In this document: positions 1-6,260 of the stretch, in pieces
How positions within the stretch are numbered: position 1 is the first letter of the stretch
Layout: each line of letters begins with the position of its first letter
Assembly (NCBI GenBank): GCA_024278435.1
Contig: JAJRTD010000026.1
Span: forward strand, 1-7,265
DNA from: Gammaproteobacteria bacterium
GTDB lineage: Bacteria > Pseudomonadota > Gammaproteobacteria > SZUA-229
Direction of reading: 5' to 3'
Length of the DNA stretch: 7,265 nt
Position numbers and translations under genes: made by a program
Notes under the pieces: model-generated
Databases searched by the model: none
Seen by the model: the letters and a program-made list of their open reading frames with translations, nothing else
Told to the model about the DNA's origin: nothing

Positions 1-1274
1 GTATGCACAAATATCACATCCGAGTCCTTCTTCAGAATAAGATCAGGGATGCCTTCTACTGTCAGTTTATAAGCGTGGTCGCGATCATCCATATTTAACA
101 GCTTGATGTTGTAGACATTCTCGATTAAACCCTCGTTGGTCTCACGGTACAGACTGTTGCGGTCACGGATAACATCCATGGCAATGGGTGAGCGCGTCAT
201 AATCGAATAGAAGGTACCGGCGGTAATACCTAGCAGGATCAGGGCATAGACAATGACCCGCGGACGTAATATGTGTTTCGGTTTTCCCAGCAGCGTATTT
301 TCAGTGGTGTAACGGATCAGGCCCGGTTCATAACCCATTTTGTCCATGACATCATCACAGGCGTCTATGCAGGCAGCACAGCCAATACACTGATATTGCA
401 GGCCATCACGTATATCAATGCCCGTAGGGCAAACCTGCACACAGATGGTACAGTCGATACAGTCACCCAGCCCGGCCTGGTTCTTATCAACTGATTTTTT
501 TCGTGGTCCCTTGGGAAGCCCGCGGGAGGTATCAAACGAGATAATCATGGTGTCGTGGTCGAACATTGCGCTCTGAAAACGCGCATAGGGACACATATAC
601 AGGCAGACCTGCTCACGCAACCAGCCGGCATTACCATAGGTAGCCAGCGCATAGAAGTAGATCCAGAAGGTCTCCCAGGGGCCATTATTAAAGGTCAGGA
701 AGTTGACCGCCAGCTCACGTATCGGTGAGAAATAACCGACGAAAGTCAGGCCGGTGAAAAGGGAAAAAGCGATCCACAGGAAATGCTTGGTTGCCTTGAT
801 CCTGATTTTACGGAAATTGTTCGGCGCCTTGTCCAGCTTCATCTGTTGCGGACGGGAACCCTCGATCTTGCGCTCAATCCATAAAAACGCCTCTGTCCAG
901 ACGGTCTGCGGGCAGGCATAACCGCACCAGACACGACCGGCCAGCGCGGTGACAAAAAACAGGCCAAGCGCACTGACAATCAACAATAGCGCCAGGTAAA
1001 AGAAGTCCTGCGGCCAGAACACGATATTCAGTATATAAAACTTGCGCTCCGGCAGATCAAATAAAACCGCCTGGCGGCCATCCCACTGCAGCCACGGAAG
1101 CACGTAATACAGGCCAAGCAACACCACAACACCTGTCGTGCGCAGCGCAGCAAACAGGCCATGAACCTCACGGGGATAGATTTTTTTACGCTTGGCATAG
1201 AGCGACTGCTCTACTTCATCAGCAGATTTAGTCTCTGCCGCCTGACTTACCACTTTTTGCGTGTTCTCTGTCAT
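1..1274 (-). CDS. ccoG: CcoG/FixG-type polyferredoxin, cbb3 oxidase copper maturation factor (C-terminus cut by window edge)
   Basis: Inner-membrane iron-sulfur protein; the family is described as a cupric reductase that feeds Cu(I) into cbb3 oxidase assembly. 424 codons are visible from ATG 1274 and the frame is open to base 1. Full-length relatives are about 470-490 residues, so roughly 50 C-terminal residues lie outside. Visible: TM segments near residues 41-60, 91-111, 165-183, 200-217 and 338-358; family motifs WCGYACP (C117, C121) and VCLYMCP (C224, C228); and two ferredoxin-type clusters, C272-x2-C275-x2-C278-x3-C282-P and C296-x2-C299-x2-C302-x3-C306. The part after about residue 360 is the start of the periplasmic Ig-like FixG C-terminal domain. 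The start is fixed by an in-frame TGA just upstream; the ribosome site is weak (AGG about 12 nt before ATG). It follows the 90-residue membrane protein by 136 nt with no convincing terminator, so it may be in the cco operon or have its own promoter. Confidence 0.96.
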   Translation of the reverse strand, partial: MTENTQKVVSQAAETKSADEVEQSLYAKRKKIYPREVHGLFAALRTTGVVVLLGLYYVLPWLQWDGRQAVLFDLPERKFYILNIVFWPQDFFYLALLLIVSALGLFFVTALAGRVWCGYACPQTVWTEAFLWIERKIEGSRPQQMKLDKAPNNFRKIRIKATKHFLWIAFSLFTGLTFVGYFSPIRELAVNFLTFNNGPWETFWIYFYALATYGNAGWLREQVCLYMCPYARFQSAMFDHDTMIISFDTSRGLPKGPRKKSVDKNQAGLGDCIDCTICVQVCPTGIDIRDGLQYQCIGCAACIDACDDVMDKMGYEPGLIRYTTENTLLGKPKHILRPRVIVYALILLGITAGTFYSIMTRSPIAMDVIRDRNSLYRETNEGLIENVYNIKLLNMDDRDHAYKLTVEGIPDLILKKDSDVIFVH

Positions 1275-1410
1275 TATTAGTTTATTACCTGATACTGTTA
1301 TTCATGGCCGAAAAAAATATTATCTATTTCGCAAGCAATGATAGAAACTGGTAACCCTGAATATAGATTTCCCCTGAACTGCAATTGTATTTTGTGTCAG
1401 AAACAATGGA

Positions 1411-1683
1411 TCACTCTTTGCCCGACTCGGCTTGCAGTGCCCTTGCTTTCTTTATCGCTTCACAGGGTCTTAAAAAGAAACAGGTCATCGCCGCGGTAAC
1501 GATCCCGAATATCCAGAAAAAGAAAAAACAGACCGTATAATAGCCGAACGGGCTTATATCATAGTCGAAAAAAATAAGGGAGGGGTCAAATGCGACGGTA
1601 AATACAGCGGTTGCAATACCGGCCGTTATAAAGGCCGGCCATAATATTGCAACAACGCGCTGTATTAAAGGTATCGCATACAT
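1411..1683 (-). CDS. Small two-helix inner-membrane protein of the cbb3 cluster, function unknown
   Basis: 90-residue protein that I do not recognise as a named family. It has two hydrophobic segments (about 8-31 and 47-71), the second very rich in Phe (four in a row at 53-56). They are joined by a short acidic loop with an FDP motif (32-34) and three further Asp. Basic residues sit at the N-terminus (R9) and after helix 2 (R72, K78, K79, R81), so by the positive-inside rule both ends face the cytoplasm. Three Cys (C52, C68, C74) lie in or near helix 2. It begins 21 nt after the ccoP stop, so it is almost certainly co-transcribed with ccoNOQP. It is not CcoH (one TM plus a periplasmic domain, about 150+ residues) or CcoS (about 50-60 residues, one TM). 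I recall similar unnamed proteins beside cbb3 genes in other gammaproteobacteria, but that is memory, not a search. A role in oxidase assembly is inference from position only. Confidence 0.82.
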   Translation of the reverse strand: MYAIPLIQRVVAILWPAFITAGIATAVFTVAFDPSLIFFDYDISPFGYYTVCFFFFWIFGIVTAAMTCFFLRPCEAIKKARALQAESGKE

Positions 1684-1705
1684 AGACTCATATTATAACG
1701 AGTCT
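1684..1705 (-). promoter_or_regulatory. Hairpin spanning the ccoP stop-orf start junction, overlapping the ribosome site
   Basis: A perfect 6-bp inverted repeat (AGACTC at 1684-1689, GAGTCT at 1700-1705 on the plus strand) has a 10-nt AT-rich loop. In the minus-strand mRNA the downstream arm abuts the ATG at 1683 and contains GAG, the only Shine-Dalgarno-like bases; the upstream arm overlaps the last base of the ccoP stop codon. Such a hairpin could hide the start until a ribosome finishing ccoP opens it (translational coupling). The repeat is seen; the function is inferred. Confidence 0.4.
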
Positions 1706-2601
1706 TAATCCTGTGACAAGCTGTAAATGTAGGCTGCCAGAATATGAGATTTGGCTGTACCCAGGAACTCATTATGAGCCGGCATTCTTCCGCTACGGCC
1801 TTTGGCAATGGTTTCCTTGATGGTACGCGGCGAACCGCCATATAACCAGATATTATCACTCAGGTTGGGAGCACCCAGCGCCTGGTTGCCCTTGCCGCCT
1901 TCCAGGTGACAGGCCACACAGAACATATCAAATTTCACTTTACCTTCGGCAGCCAGTTTCTCATCAACCTCACGGCCGGAAAGGCTCATCACATAAGTGG
2001 CAACCATATTAACACCGGCTTCGCCGCCAAGAGGCGCTTCCCAGGCTGGCATAACACCATTGCGGCCGTGCAGAATCGTGGCTTCAATCTGTTCAGGCGC
2101 GCCGCCATACAGCCAGTCACCATCGCGCAGGTTAGGGAAACCCGGTGCACCACGAGCATCAGAACCGTGACACACGGCACAATAGGTTACAAATAAACGC
2201 TCACCGGCTTTCATTGCGGCCGGATCTTTGGCCAACTCCGGAATGGCTGTTTGTTCAAACTGGGCGAAAATCGGACCGTATTTTTCTTCTGCCGCAGCGA
2301 CTTCCTGCTCATATTCACCGACTTCCGTCCAGCCAAGCAGACCTTTATAGGAGCCCATACCGGGGTACAGTATCAGGTAACCAATGGCAAAGAAGATGGT
2401 GATGTAGAACATAATCGACCACCAGCGAGGCAGAGGATTATTGAATTCCTGAAGATTTTCATCCCATACATGACCGGTTGGTACACCGGGCTCACCGGGA
2501 ACCTTGTCATTGCCACGGAGAAGATAAAACAACCAGACGATACCGCCGCCCACGATTGCAATGATAAACCAACTCCAGAATTCGCTGGTAAAGTCAGACA
2601 T
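1705..2601 (-). CDS. ccoP: cbb3-type cytochrome c oxidase diheme subunit CcoP
   Basis: Membrane-anchored diheme c-type cytochrome that receives electrons from soluble cytochromes and passes them through CcoO to CcoN. 298 residues, the usual length for the two-anchor form. Visible: N-terminal hydrophobic helices at about 8-28 and 61-80, with the conserved HVWDENLQEFNNPLPRWW stretch between them; the first c-heme site CAVCH (141-145) with probable axial Met184 in GVMPAW; and the second c-heme site CVACH (228-232) with probable axial Met273 in GRMPA. The two cytochrome domains repeat the WLYGG motif (163-167 and 252-256), as expected for duplicated domains. ATG 2601 has a good ribosome site (AGAGGA at 2613-2608, 6 nt spacing). 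It is separated from ccoQ by 101 nt of structured DNA, much more than the 17-nt spacings of ccoN-ccoO and ccoO-ccoQ. Confidence 0.98.
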   Translation of the reverse strand: MSDFTSEFWSWFIIAIVGGGIVWLFYLLRGNDKVPGEPGVPTGHVWDENLQEFNNPLPRWWSIMFYITIFFAIGYLILYPGMGSYKGLLGWTEVGEYEQEVAAAEEKYGPIFAQFEQTAIPELAKDPAAMKAGERLFVTYCAVCHGSDARGAPGFPNLRDGDWLYGGAPEQIEATILHGRNGVMPAWEAPLGGEAGVNMVATYVMSLSGREVDEKLAAEGKVKFDMFCVACHLEGGKGNQALGAPNLSDNIWLYGGSPRTIKETIAKGRSGRMPAHNEFLGTAKSHILAAYIYSLSQD

Positions 2602-2628
2602 AATAATTCCTCTTAACCTTGTATTATT

Positions 2629-2652
2629 CTTTTAAATCCGAAGATTTTAAAA
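2629..2652 (-). promoter_or_regulatory. UUCG-capped hairpin in the ccoQ-ccoP spacer
   Basis: In the minus-strand transcript an AT-rich stem (plus-strand arms 2643-2652 and 2629-2638, 9 bp with one bulged A) is closed by C(UUCG)G, the exceptionally stable tetraloop (loop at plus 2639-2642). No T-run follows, so it is not an intrinsic terminator. It lies about 28 nt before the ccoP start. A plausible role is mRNA processing or stabilisation that sets subunit ratios; that is inference. Confidence 0.45.
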
Positions 2653-2672
2653 TTATAGATTTTATTCGTTCA

Positions 2673-2690
2673 TGCTGAGTAAAATCAGCA
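2673..2690 (-). promoter_or_regulatory. Hairpin just downstream of the ccoQ stop
   Basis: Perfect 6-bp inverted repeat TGCTGA (2673-2678) / TCAGCA (2685-2690) with a 6-nt loop. It begins about 12 nt after the ccoQ stop codon and could gain two G-U pairs at the base of the stem in RNA. No uridine run follows, so it is not a convincing terminator. Together with the second hairpin at 2629-2652 it makes the 101-nt spacer a structured element, perhaps a 3'-end stabiliser for ccoNOQ mRNA. Confidence 0.4.
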
Positions 2691-2702
2691 CACTGTCACT
2701 GC

Positions 2703-2876
2703 TTAATGACTGTCCTGCTGCCTGTCAGTCACGGATATTTCGTCATCTTCAAGCGGCATTCTTGCTGCCTCGTCGAAGTCGCTTTTACGGCGACCACTCC
2801 AGGCCCAGAAAACAACACCGACAAAAAACACAAACGCAACTACTGTCCAGATCGTTTGTAATAATGCACTATCCAT
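2703..2876 (-). CDS. ccoQ: cbb3-type oxidase small subunit CcoQ/FixQ
   Basis: 57-residue single-helix membrane protein, a small subunit that stabilises the cbb3 complex in the species where it was tested. Translation from ATG 2876 starts MDSALLQTIW, followed by a hydrophobic helix (about 8-26) ending in FWAWSGRRKSDFDEAA. This is the usual FixQ pattern: a helix with an aromatic-rich end, then a basic patch and an acidic cytoplasmic tail. The tail ends QQDSH and stops at TAA 2705-2703. A strong ribosome site (AAGGTGA at 2887-2881) lies 4 nt upstream, in the 17-nt gap after the ccoO stop. The length matches the family (about 50-65 residues), and the position between ccoO and ccoP is the canonical one. 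Confidence 0.93.
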   Translation of the reverse strand: MDSALLQTIWTVVAFVFFVGVVFWAWSGRRKSDFDEAARMPLEDDEISVTDRQQDSH

Positions 2877-2893
2877 CAGTTCACCTTGCCGTA

Positions 2894-3508
2894 TTAACGG
2901 CGTTGTTTCACGTGCAGGCCCAGTGACTGCAGGTAGGCAACAAGCGCATCCAGCTCTGATTTGCCTTCCAGCGCTGCCGGGGCGGCTGCAATTTCAGCTT
3001 CGGAATAAGGATGACCCAGGGTAACCAGGGCACGCATCTTGTCCTGAATCGCGCTGCCGTCAAGGGCATTCTCAGCCAGCCACGGGTAGGATGGCATGAT
3101 TGACTCAGGAACCACGTCACGCGGATTGATTAAATGCACACGGTGCCAGTCATCAGAATAGCGGCCGCCAACACGGTGCAGGTCCGGCCCGGTTCGCTTG
3201 GACCCCCATAAAAACGGACGATCATAAACAAACTCACTGGCAACAGAATAGTGACCATAACGCTCGGTCTCTGCACGGAAAGGCCGGATCATCTGTGAAT
3301 GACAACCGACACAACCTTCACGGATATACAGGTCACGCCCTTCAAGCTGTAACGCGGTATATGGTTTCAGGCCTTCAACCGGCTCTGTTGTGGAGTGCTG
3401 GAAGAACAGGGGCACAATCTGCGCAAGTCCGCCCCAGATAACACTCACCAGTGTCAAAACAATTAACACACCGACTTTAGTTTCAAGTTTATCTTGAATA
3501 TATGACAT
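2894..3508 (-). CDS. ccoO: cbb3-type cytochrome c oxidase monoheme subunit CcoO
   Basis: Membrane-bound monoheme c-type cytochrome relaying electrons from CcoP to the low-spin heme b of CcoN. 204 residues, a normal length. Visible: an N-terminal anchor helix (about 12-35) after a short cytoplasmic stretch; the c-heme motif CVGCH (66-70) in the family signature [14 protein letters not shown]; the conserved [16 protein letters not shown] block (107-122); and the probable axial ligand Met138 in [12 protein letters not shown] 3508 has the best ribosome site in the operon (AGGAG at 3519-3515, 6 nt spacing) in a 17-nt gap after ccoN. The Lys/Arg-rich C-terminus is soluble. No missing ligands or frameshifts are seen. 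Confidence 0.98.
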   Translation of the reverse strand: MSYIQDKLETKVGVLIVLTLVSVIWGGLAQIVPLFFQHSTTEPVEGLKPYTALQLEGRDLYIREGCVGCHSQMIRPFRAETERYGHYSVASEFVYDRPFLWGSKRTGPDLHRVGGRYSDDWHRVHLINPRDVVPESIMPSYPWLAENALDGSAIQDKMRALVTLGHPYSEAEIAAAPAALEGKSELDALVAYLQSLGLHVKQRR

Positions 3509-3525
3509 TTCTCTCTCCTCTCCGT

Positions 3526-4950
3526 CTAGTGTGCTGCTGCAGGCTGAGGGATAACAGCGTTAGCCGCCTTGCCCTGCGCAATGGTTCTGGCAATGTTATA
3601 AGCCATGATTAACATACCGGTGAGGAATAACAGACCACCACTGGCACGGACGATATAGAACGGGTGCATGGCCTGAACACTTTCTACGAAACTGTAGGTC
3701 AAGGTGCCATCGTCGTTAATCGCACGCCACATCAGACCCTGCATGATGCCTGAAATCCACATGGAAGTGATATACAGAACGATACCGATGGTTGCAATCC
3801 AGAAGTGGGTTTCAATCAGTTTCTTGCTGTAAATTTCAGTATCAAACAACTTAGGAATCAGGTAATACATGGCACCGATACTGATCATGGCAACCCAGCC
3901 CAGGGCACCGGAATGTACGTGACCAACAGTCCAGTCAGTATAGTGTGATAATGCGTTAACTGTCTTGATCGCCATCATTGGTCCTTCAAAGGTAGACATA
4001 CCGTAGAAAGAAACCGATACGATCAGGAATTTAAGAATCGGGTCACTGCGCAGCTTTTCCCAGGCACCGGACAATGTCATGATGCCGTTAATCATACCGC
4101 CCCATGAAGGTGCCAGCAGGATCAGTGAGAACACCATGCCCAGCGACTGAGTCCAGTCAGGTAAGGCGGTGTAATGCAGATGATGAGGGCCCGCCCAGAT
4201 ATAAGTAAACGATAAGGCCCAGAAATGTACAACAGACAGACGGTAGGAATAAACCGGACGTTCAGCCTGCTTGGGAATAAAGTAGTACATAATACCCAGG
4301 AAGCCCGCAGTCAGGAAGAAGCCTACCGCGTTATGACCATACCACCACTGCACCATGGCATCCTGAACACCGGAATAAGCCGAGTAGGACTTGATCAGAT
4401 TAACCGGAATCGCCGCACTGTTAACAACGTGCAGCATGGCAACGGTAAGAATAAAGGCACCGAAGAACCAGTTGGCAACATAGATATGCTTAACCTTGCG
4501 CTTGGCGATGGTTCCAAAGAACACCACCGCGTAGGATACCCAGACAACTGTAATCAGGATATCAATCGGCCATTCCAGCTCGGCATATTCTTTTGAACTG
4601 GTAATACCCAGAGGCAGGGTAACTACGGCCAGAACAATGACCAGCATCCAGCCCCAGAAAGTAAACTGCGCCAGTTGCGGTGCAAACAGCCGGGTGTGAC
4701 AGGTACGTTGCACCACGTAATAAGACGTGGCAAACAGTGCCGAACCACCAAAGCCGAAGATTACCGCATTGGTGTGCAATGGGCGTAAACGGCCAAAAGA
4801 CAACCAGGGGGTATCAAAGTTAAGTGCCGGCCATGCCATTTGAGAGGCGATAAACACGCCAATCAGCATACCGACAATACCCAGAACGACAGTCATAATG
4901 GCAAACTGACGAACCACGGAATATTCATAGGTCATAGTTTCATTGTTCAT
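3526..4950 (-). CDS. ccoN: cbb3-type cytochrome c oxidase catalytic subunit CcoN
   Basis: Heme-copper oxidase subunit I of the C (cbb3) class: reduces O2 to water with very high oxygen affinity and contributes to proton pumping. 474 residues with about 12 predicted membrane helices, as in the family. All expected metal ligands are present, one position lower than in the Pseudomonas stutzeri structure numbering as I recall it: His59 and His346 for low-spin heme b, His344 for heme b3, and His206, His256 and His257 for CuB. Tyr250 (in TYIWAGPHH) is the residue expected to crosslink to His206, and Glu322 in STFEGP matches the conserved active-site glutamate. ATG 4950 is chosen for its extra N-terminal residues; ATG at residue 6 is possible, and neither has a strong ribosome site (a CGGA lies about 9 nt before 4950). 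First gene of ccoNOQP, preceded by the FNR-box promoter and a long leader. Confidence 0.98.
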   Translation of the reverse strand: MNNETMTYEYSVVRQFAIMTVVLGIVGMLIGVFIASQMAWPALNFDTPWLSFGRLRPLHTNAVIFGFGGSALFATSYYVVQRTCHTRLFAPQLAQFTFWGWMLVIVLAVVTLPLGITSSKEYAELEWPIDILITVVWVSYAVVFFGTIAKRKVKHIYVANWFFGAFILTVAMLHVVNSAAIPVNLIKSYSAYSGVQDAMVQWWYGHNAVGFFLTAGFLGIMYYFIPKQAERPVYSYRLSVVHFWALSFTYIWAGPHHLHYTALPDWTQSLGMVFSLILLAPSWGGMINGIMTLSGAWEKLRSDPILKFLIVSVSFYGMSTFEGPMMAIKTVNALSHYTDWTVGHVHSGALGWVAMISIGAMYYLIPKLFDTEIYSKKLIETHFWIATIGIVLYITSMWISGIMQGLMWRAINDDGTLTYSFVESVQAMHPFYIVRASGGLLFLTGMLIMAYNIARTIAQGKAANAVIPQPAAAH

Positions 4951-5283
4951 ATATATAGTCCGATTATTTTTCTAAAATAATTTTTTATCAGAGCCCAGGG
5001 CAAGCGCATAAGTTTATTAGCATATTGTTACTTGCACAATAGCATAATAAAAAATACTGCCAAAATATTCACTCAAGATGCAACTATTTGGCAAACGAGG
5101 ACTCGGAATATGGCCTCTGCCCTGTTTTTACATCTCAAGATTAACATTCCTTATAAGTCTGCAGGTTATAAAACCTGGTCAGGTGTGACACACTGTTGAT
5201 CCTTTCTCCTGCCTGCATTATTCAGAAAAAGAACCGTTCTAAATAATACACCGTCACACAGAGAATTCATACACATACAGGCG
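4951..5283 (-). promoter_or_regulatory. Long structured 5' leader of the ccoNOQP transcript
   Basis: About 333 nt between the predicted start site (5283) and ccoN hold no credible gene. On the transcribed strand, hairpin A pairs GGCAGAGG (5121-5114) with CCTC and TGCC (5100-5097, 5093-5090; 3-nt bulge). Hairpin B pairs TGCCAAATA (5093-5085) with TATTTTGGCA (5067-5058; one bulge) and is followed by GTATTTTTTATT. A and B share 5090-5093 and exclude each other, as in an attenuator. Other dyads: CAGGTT/AACCTG at 5162-5177, GTGTG-A-CACAC at 5183-5193, and an all-AT 8-bp hairpin at 4963-4981 just before ccoN. A possible second promoter, TTGGCA (5063-5058) with a 16-nt spacer and TATTGT (5041-5036), overlaps hairpin B. 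Structures are seen by eye; function is inferred. Confidence 0.45.
5058..5093 (-). terminator. Weak terminator-like hairpin (possible attenuator) in the ccoN leader
   Basis: Inverted repeat TGCCAAAATA (plus 5058-5067) / TATTTGGCA (5085-5093): nine pairs, one bulge, 17-nt loop. In the minus direction it is followed after three bases by a run of six T. Only three pairs are G-C and the loop is large, so as a simple terminator it is weak. It could end a short RNA of about 235 nt started at the FNR-controlled promoter, or act conditionally with the competing upstream hairpin. Confidence 0.3.
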
Positions 5284-5289
5284 CACAAA

Positions 5290-5295
5290 ATTATA
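5290..5295 (-). promoter_or_regulatory. -10 box of the FNR-dependent cco promoter
   Basis: Perfect TATAAT on the minus strand. Counting its last base as -7 puts the start site at 5283, and the centre of the FNR palindrome then falls at exactly -41.5. That is the class II spacing in which FNR touches RNA polymerase directly and no good -35 is needed; none is seen. It reads toward ccoN. Confidence 0.8.
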
Positions 5296-5316
5296 TTTAA
5301 TTTAAAAATGAAAAGA

Positions 5317-5332
5317 CTTGATTTAAATCAAG
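5317..5332 (-). promoter_or_regulatory. FNR/Anr box controlling ccoNOQP
   Basis: TTGAT-TTAA-ATCAA at 5318-5331 matches the FNR consensus TTGAT-N4-ATCAA in all ten specified positions. One further C/G pair makes the full 16-bp element CTTGATTTAAATCAAG a perfect palindrome. It lies 61 bp past the fnr stop and about 367 bp before ccoN, and its spacing to the TATAAT at 5290-5295 is ideal for activation of the cco operon. The adjacent gene encodes a complete FNR-type protein with the cluster Cys and the matching recognition helix, so the cognate regulator is present. cbb3 operons are well-known FNR/Anr targets. Confidence 0.93.
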
Positions 5333-5333
5333 T

Positions 5334-5393
5334 TTAGAACGGGGCGTGACCTGTAGTTTTGTCAGGTTTTGCTATCTGGCAGGCAATCAGCCG
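5334..5393. other. fnr 3' flank without a visible terminator
   Basis: The 60 bases between the fnr stop codon and the FNR box contain no strong stem followed by a T-run on the minus strand; the best dyad is a 4-bp CCTG/CAGG. fnr transcripts may therefore read into the cco promoter and leader. Rho-dependent termination cannot be excluded by eye. Confidence 0.4.
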
Positions 5394-6128
5394 TTACTTC
5401 TTGCACTCACCGACAATGGCTTTGAGGCGCGGCATATCCAGAATCGTTATATGCCGGCGGTCAACATTGATGATTTTTTCACTCTGAAAGGTGGCAAACA
5501 GGCGACTGACCGTTTCAACCGCCATACCAAGGTAGTTGGCGATATCCTGCCGCGGCATACTCAGGTTAAATTCATTTTCCTTCCAGTGGCGCTCCTGCAT
5601 ACGGCTGGACAGACTTAACAGGAAGCTGGCAAGGCGCTCTTCTGCCGTCATTTTTCCAAGCAACAGCAGCAGCTTGTGATCACTGGCCACCTCTTTACCC
5701 ATAATACGGCGCATCTGTCTCTGCAGCCCCGGTAACTCATGGCAAAGCGTTTCCAGCTTGTCCAGCGGCAATTCACAGACACTGGATGTTTCCAGGGCAA
5801 GCGCATTACAGGTATGCACGCCTTCACCGAAACCGTCCAGCCCCAGAAGTTCGCCCGGCAGATGGAAACCAACAATCTGCTCTTCCCCGTTCGGGCTTTC
5901 GGTCATGGTTTTTACACAACCGGAACGCACGGCATAAAGCGCCACCGTTTTATCACCGTCACGGTACAGAAAATCGTTTTTATGGAGTGGCTGCGGCTGG
6001 TCAACGACGGCGTCCATATTGCTCAGATCTTCATCATTCATTCCATGCGGAAAACAAAGTTCTCTCAGGTTGCATTGCTTACAGCTGACTTTTAAATGAT
6101 TAATATCAATACGTTTTAATGTGCTCAT
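5394..6128 (-). CDS. fnr: FNR/Anr-family oxygen-sensing transcriptional regulator (Crp-Fnr superfamily)
   Basis: Cytoplasmic regulator that dimerises and binds DNA when its oxygen-labile 4Fe-4S cluster is intact. 244 residues, close to E. coli FNR (250). Cluster ligands visible: C16, C19 and C25 at the N-terminus (C-x2-C-x5-C) and C118 in SSVCELP, which aligns with E. coli C122 in MVCEIP. A cyclic-nucleotide-binding-like beta barrel (about 40-125) is followed by a dimerisation helix with LLLLLGKMTAEERLASFLL and a helix-turn-helix (about 192-214). The recognition helix carries E..SR in VETVSRLF, the residues that read TTGAT. ATG 6128 is needed to keep the Cys ligands; the next Met is residue 30. 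The ribosome site is poor (AAGG about 12 nt upstream). It is the probable activator of the adjacent ccoNOQP. In pseudomonads the orthologue is called anr. Confidence 0.95.
   Translation of the reverse strand: MSTLKRIDINHLKVSCKQCNLRELCFPHGMNDEDLSNMDAVVDQPQPLHKNDFLYRDGDKTVALYAVRSGCVKTMTESPNGEEQIVGFHLPGELLGLDGFGEGVHTCNALALETSSVCELPLDKLETLCHELPGLQRQMRRIMGKEVASDHKLLLLLGKMTAEERLASFLLSLSSRMQERHWKENEFNLSMPRQDIANYLGMAVETVSRLFATFQSEKIINVDRRHITILDMPRLKAIVGECKK
6096..6109 (+). promoter_or_regulatory. FNR-like site inside the 5' end of fnr, possibly serving ccoI or fnr autoregulation
   Basis: ATGAT-TAAT-ATCAA matches nine of the ten specified bases of the FNR consensus. It lies 20-33 nt inside the fnr reading frame (codons about 7-11, a weakly conserved stretch before the Cys cluster). 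Facing ccoI, a TAAGAT at 6131-6136 (four of six -10 bases) would place the site at about -40.5, one base from ideal. Facing fnr, it would lie downstream of the start and could repress. A chance AT-rich match is possible. Confidence 0.35.
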
Positions 6129-6199
6129 AGTAAGATACAGCCTTTGGTTTCATAGTTTTTTGGTTCATCACAACAATTCCCTGTTATCAAACCTTTATT

Positions 6200-6207
6200 A
6201 TTATAAT
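6200..6207. promoter_or_regulatory. Overlapping back-to-back -10 boxes in the fnr-ccoI intergenic region
   Basis: Perfect TATAAT occurs on both strands in the same stretch: minus at 6205-6200 (toward fnr, start about 6193, leader about 65 nt) and plus at 6202-6207 (toward ccoI, start about 6214, leader about 47 nt). Neither has a recognisable -35 at 16-18 bp. The shared core would make the two promoters compete for polymerase. The region 6129-6260 holds no other gene. Confidence 0.4.
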
Positions 6208-6260
6208 GGATTTAGCCAACCGTTTTTGCCTATAACACGTTTTTTCAGCAACAAACTTAT

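Noticed and set aside
1311..1345. Hairpin-plus-T-run between the small orf and ccoG (arms 1323-1327 and 1341-1345, seven T on the minus strand)
   Set aside because: The stem is only five mostly A-T pairs with a 13-nt loop, too weak to call a terminator.
2251..2616. Long open frames on the plus strand opposite ccoP (and similarly opposite ccoN and fnr)
   Set aside because: They mirror strongly supported genes, lack ribosome sites and give no recognisable protein features; shadow frames.
5196..5209. TTGAT half-site in the leader as a second FNR box
   Set aside because: The other half does not match ATCAA, so it is a lone pentamer expected by chance.
5166..5270. A 34-codon open frame in the ccoN leader (minus strand, ATG 5270)
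   Set aside because: It has no ribosome site, no recognisable composition or regulatory-peptide pattern, and lies in DNA better explained as an untranslated leader.
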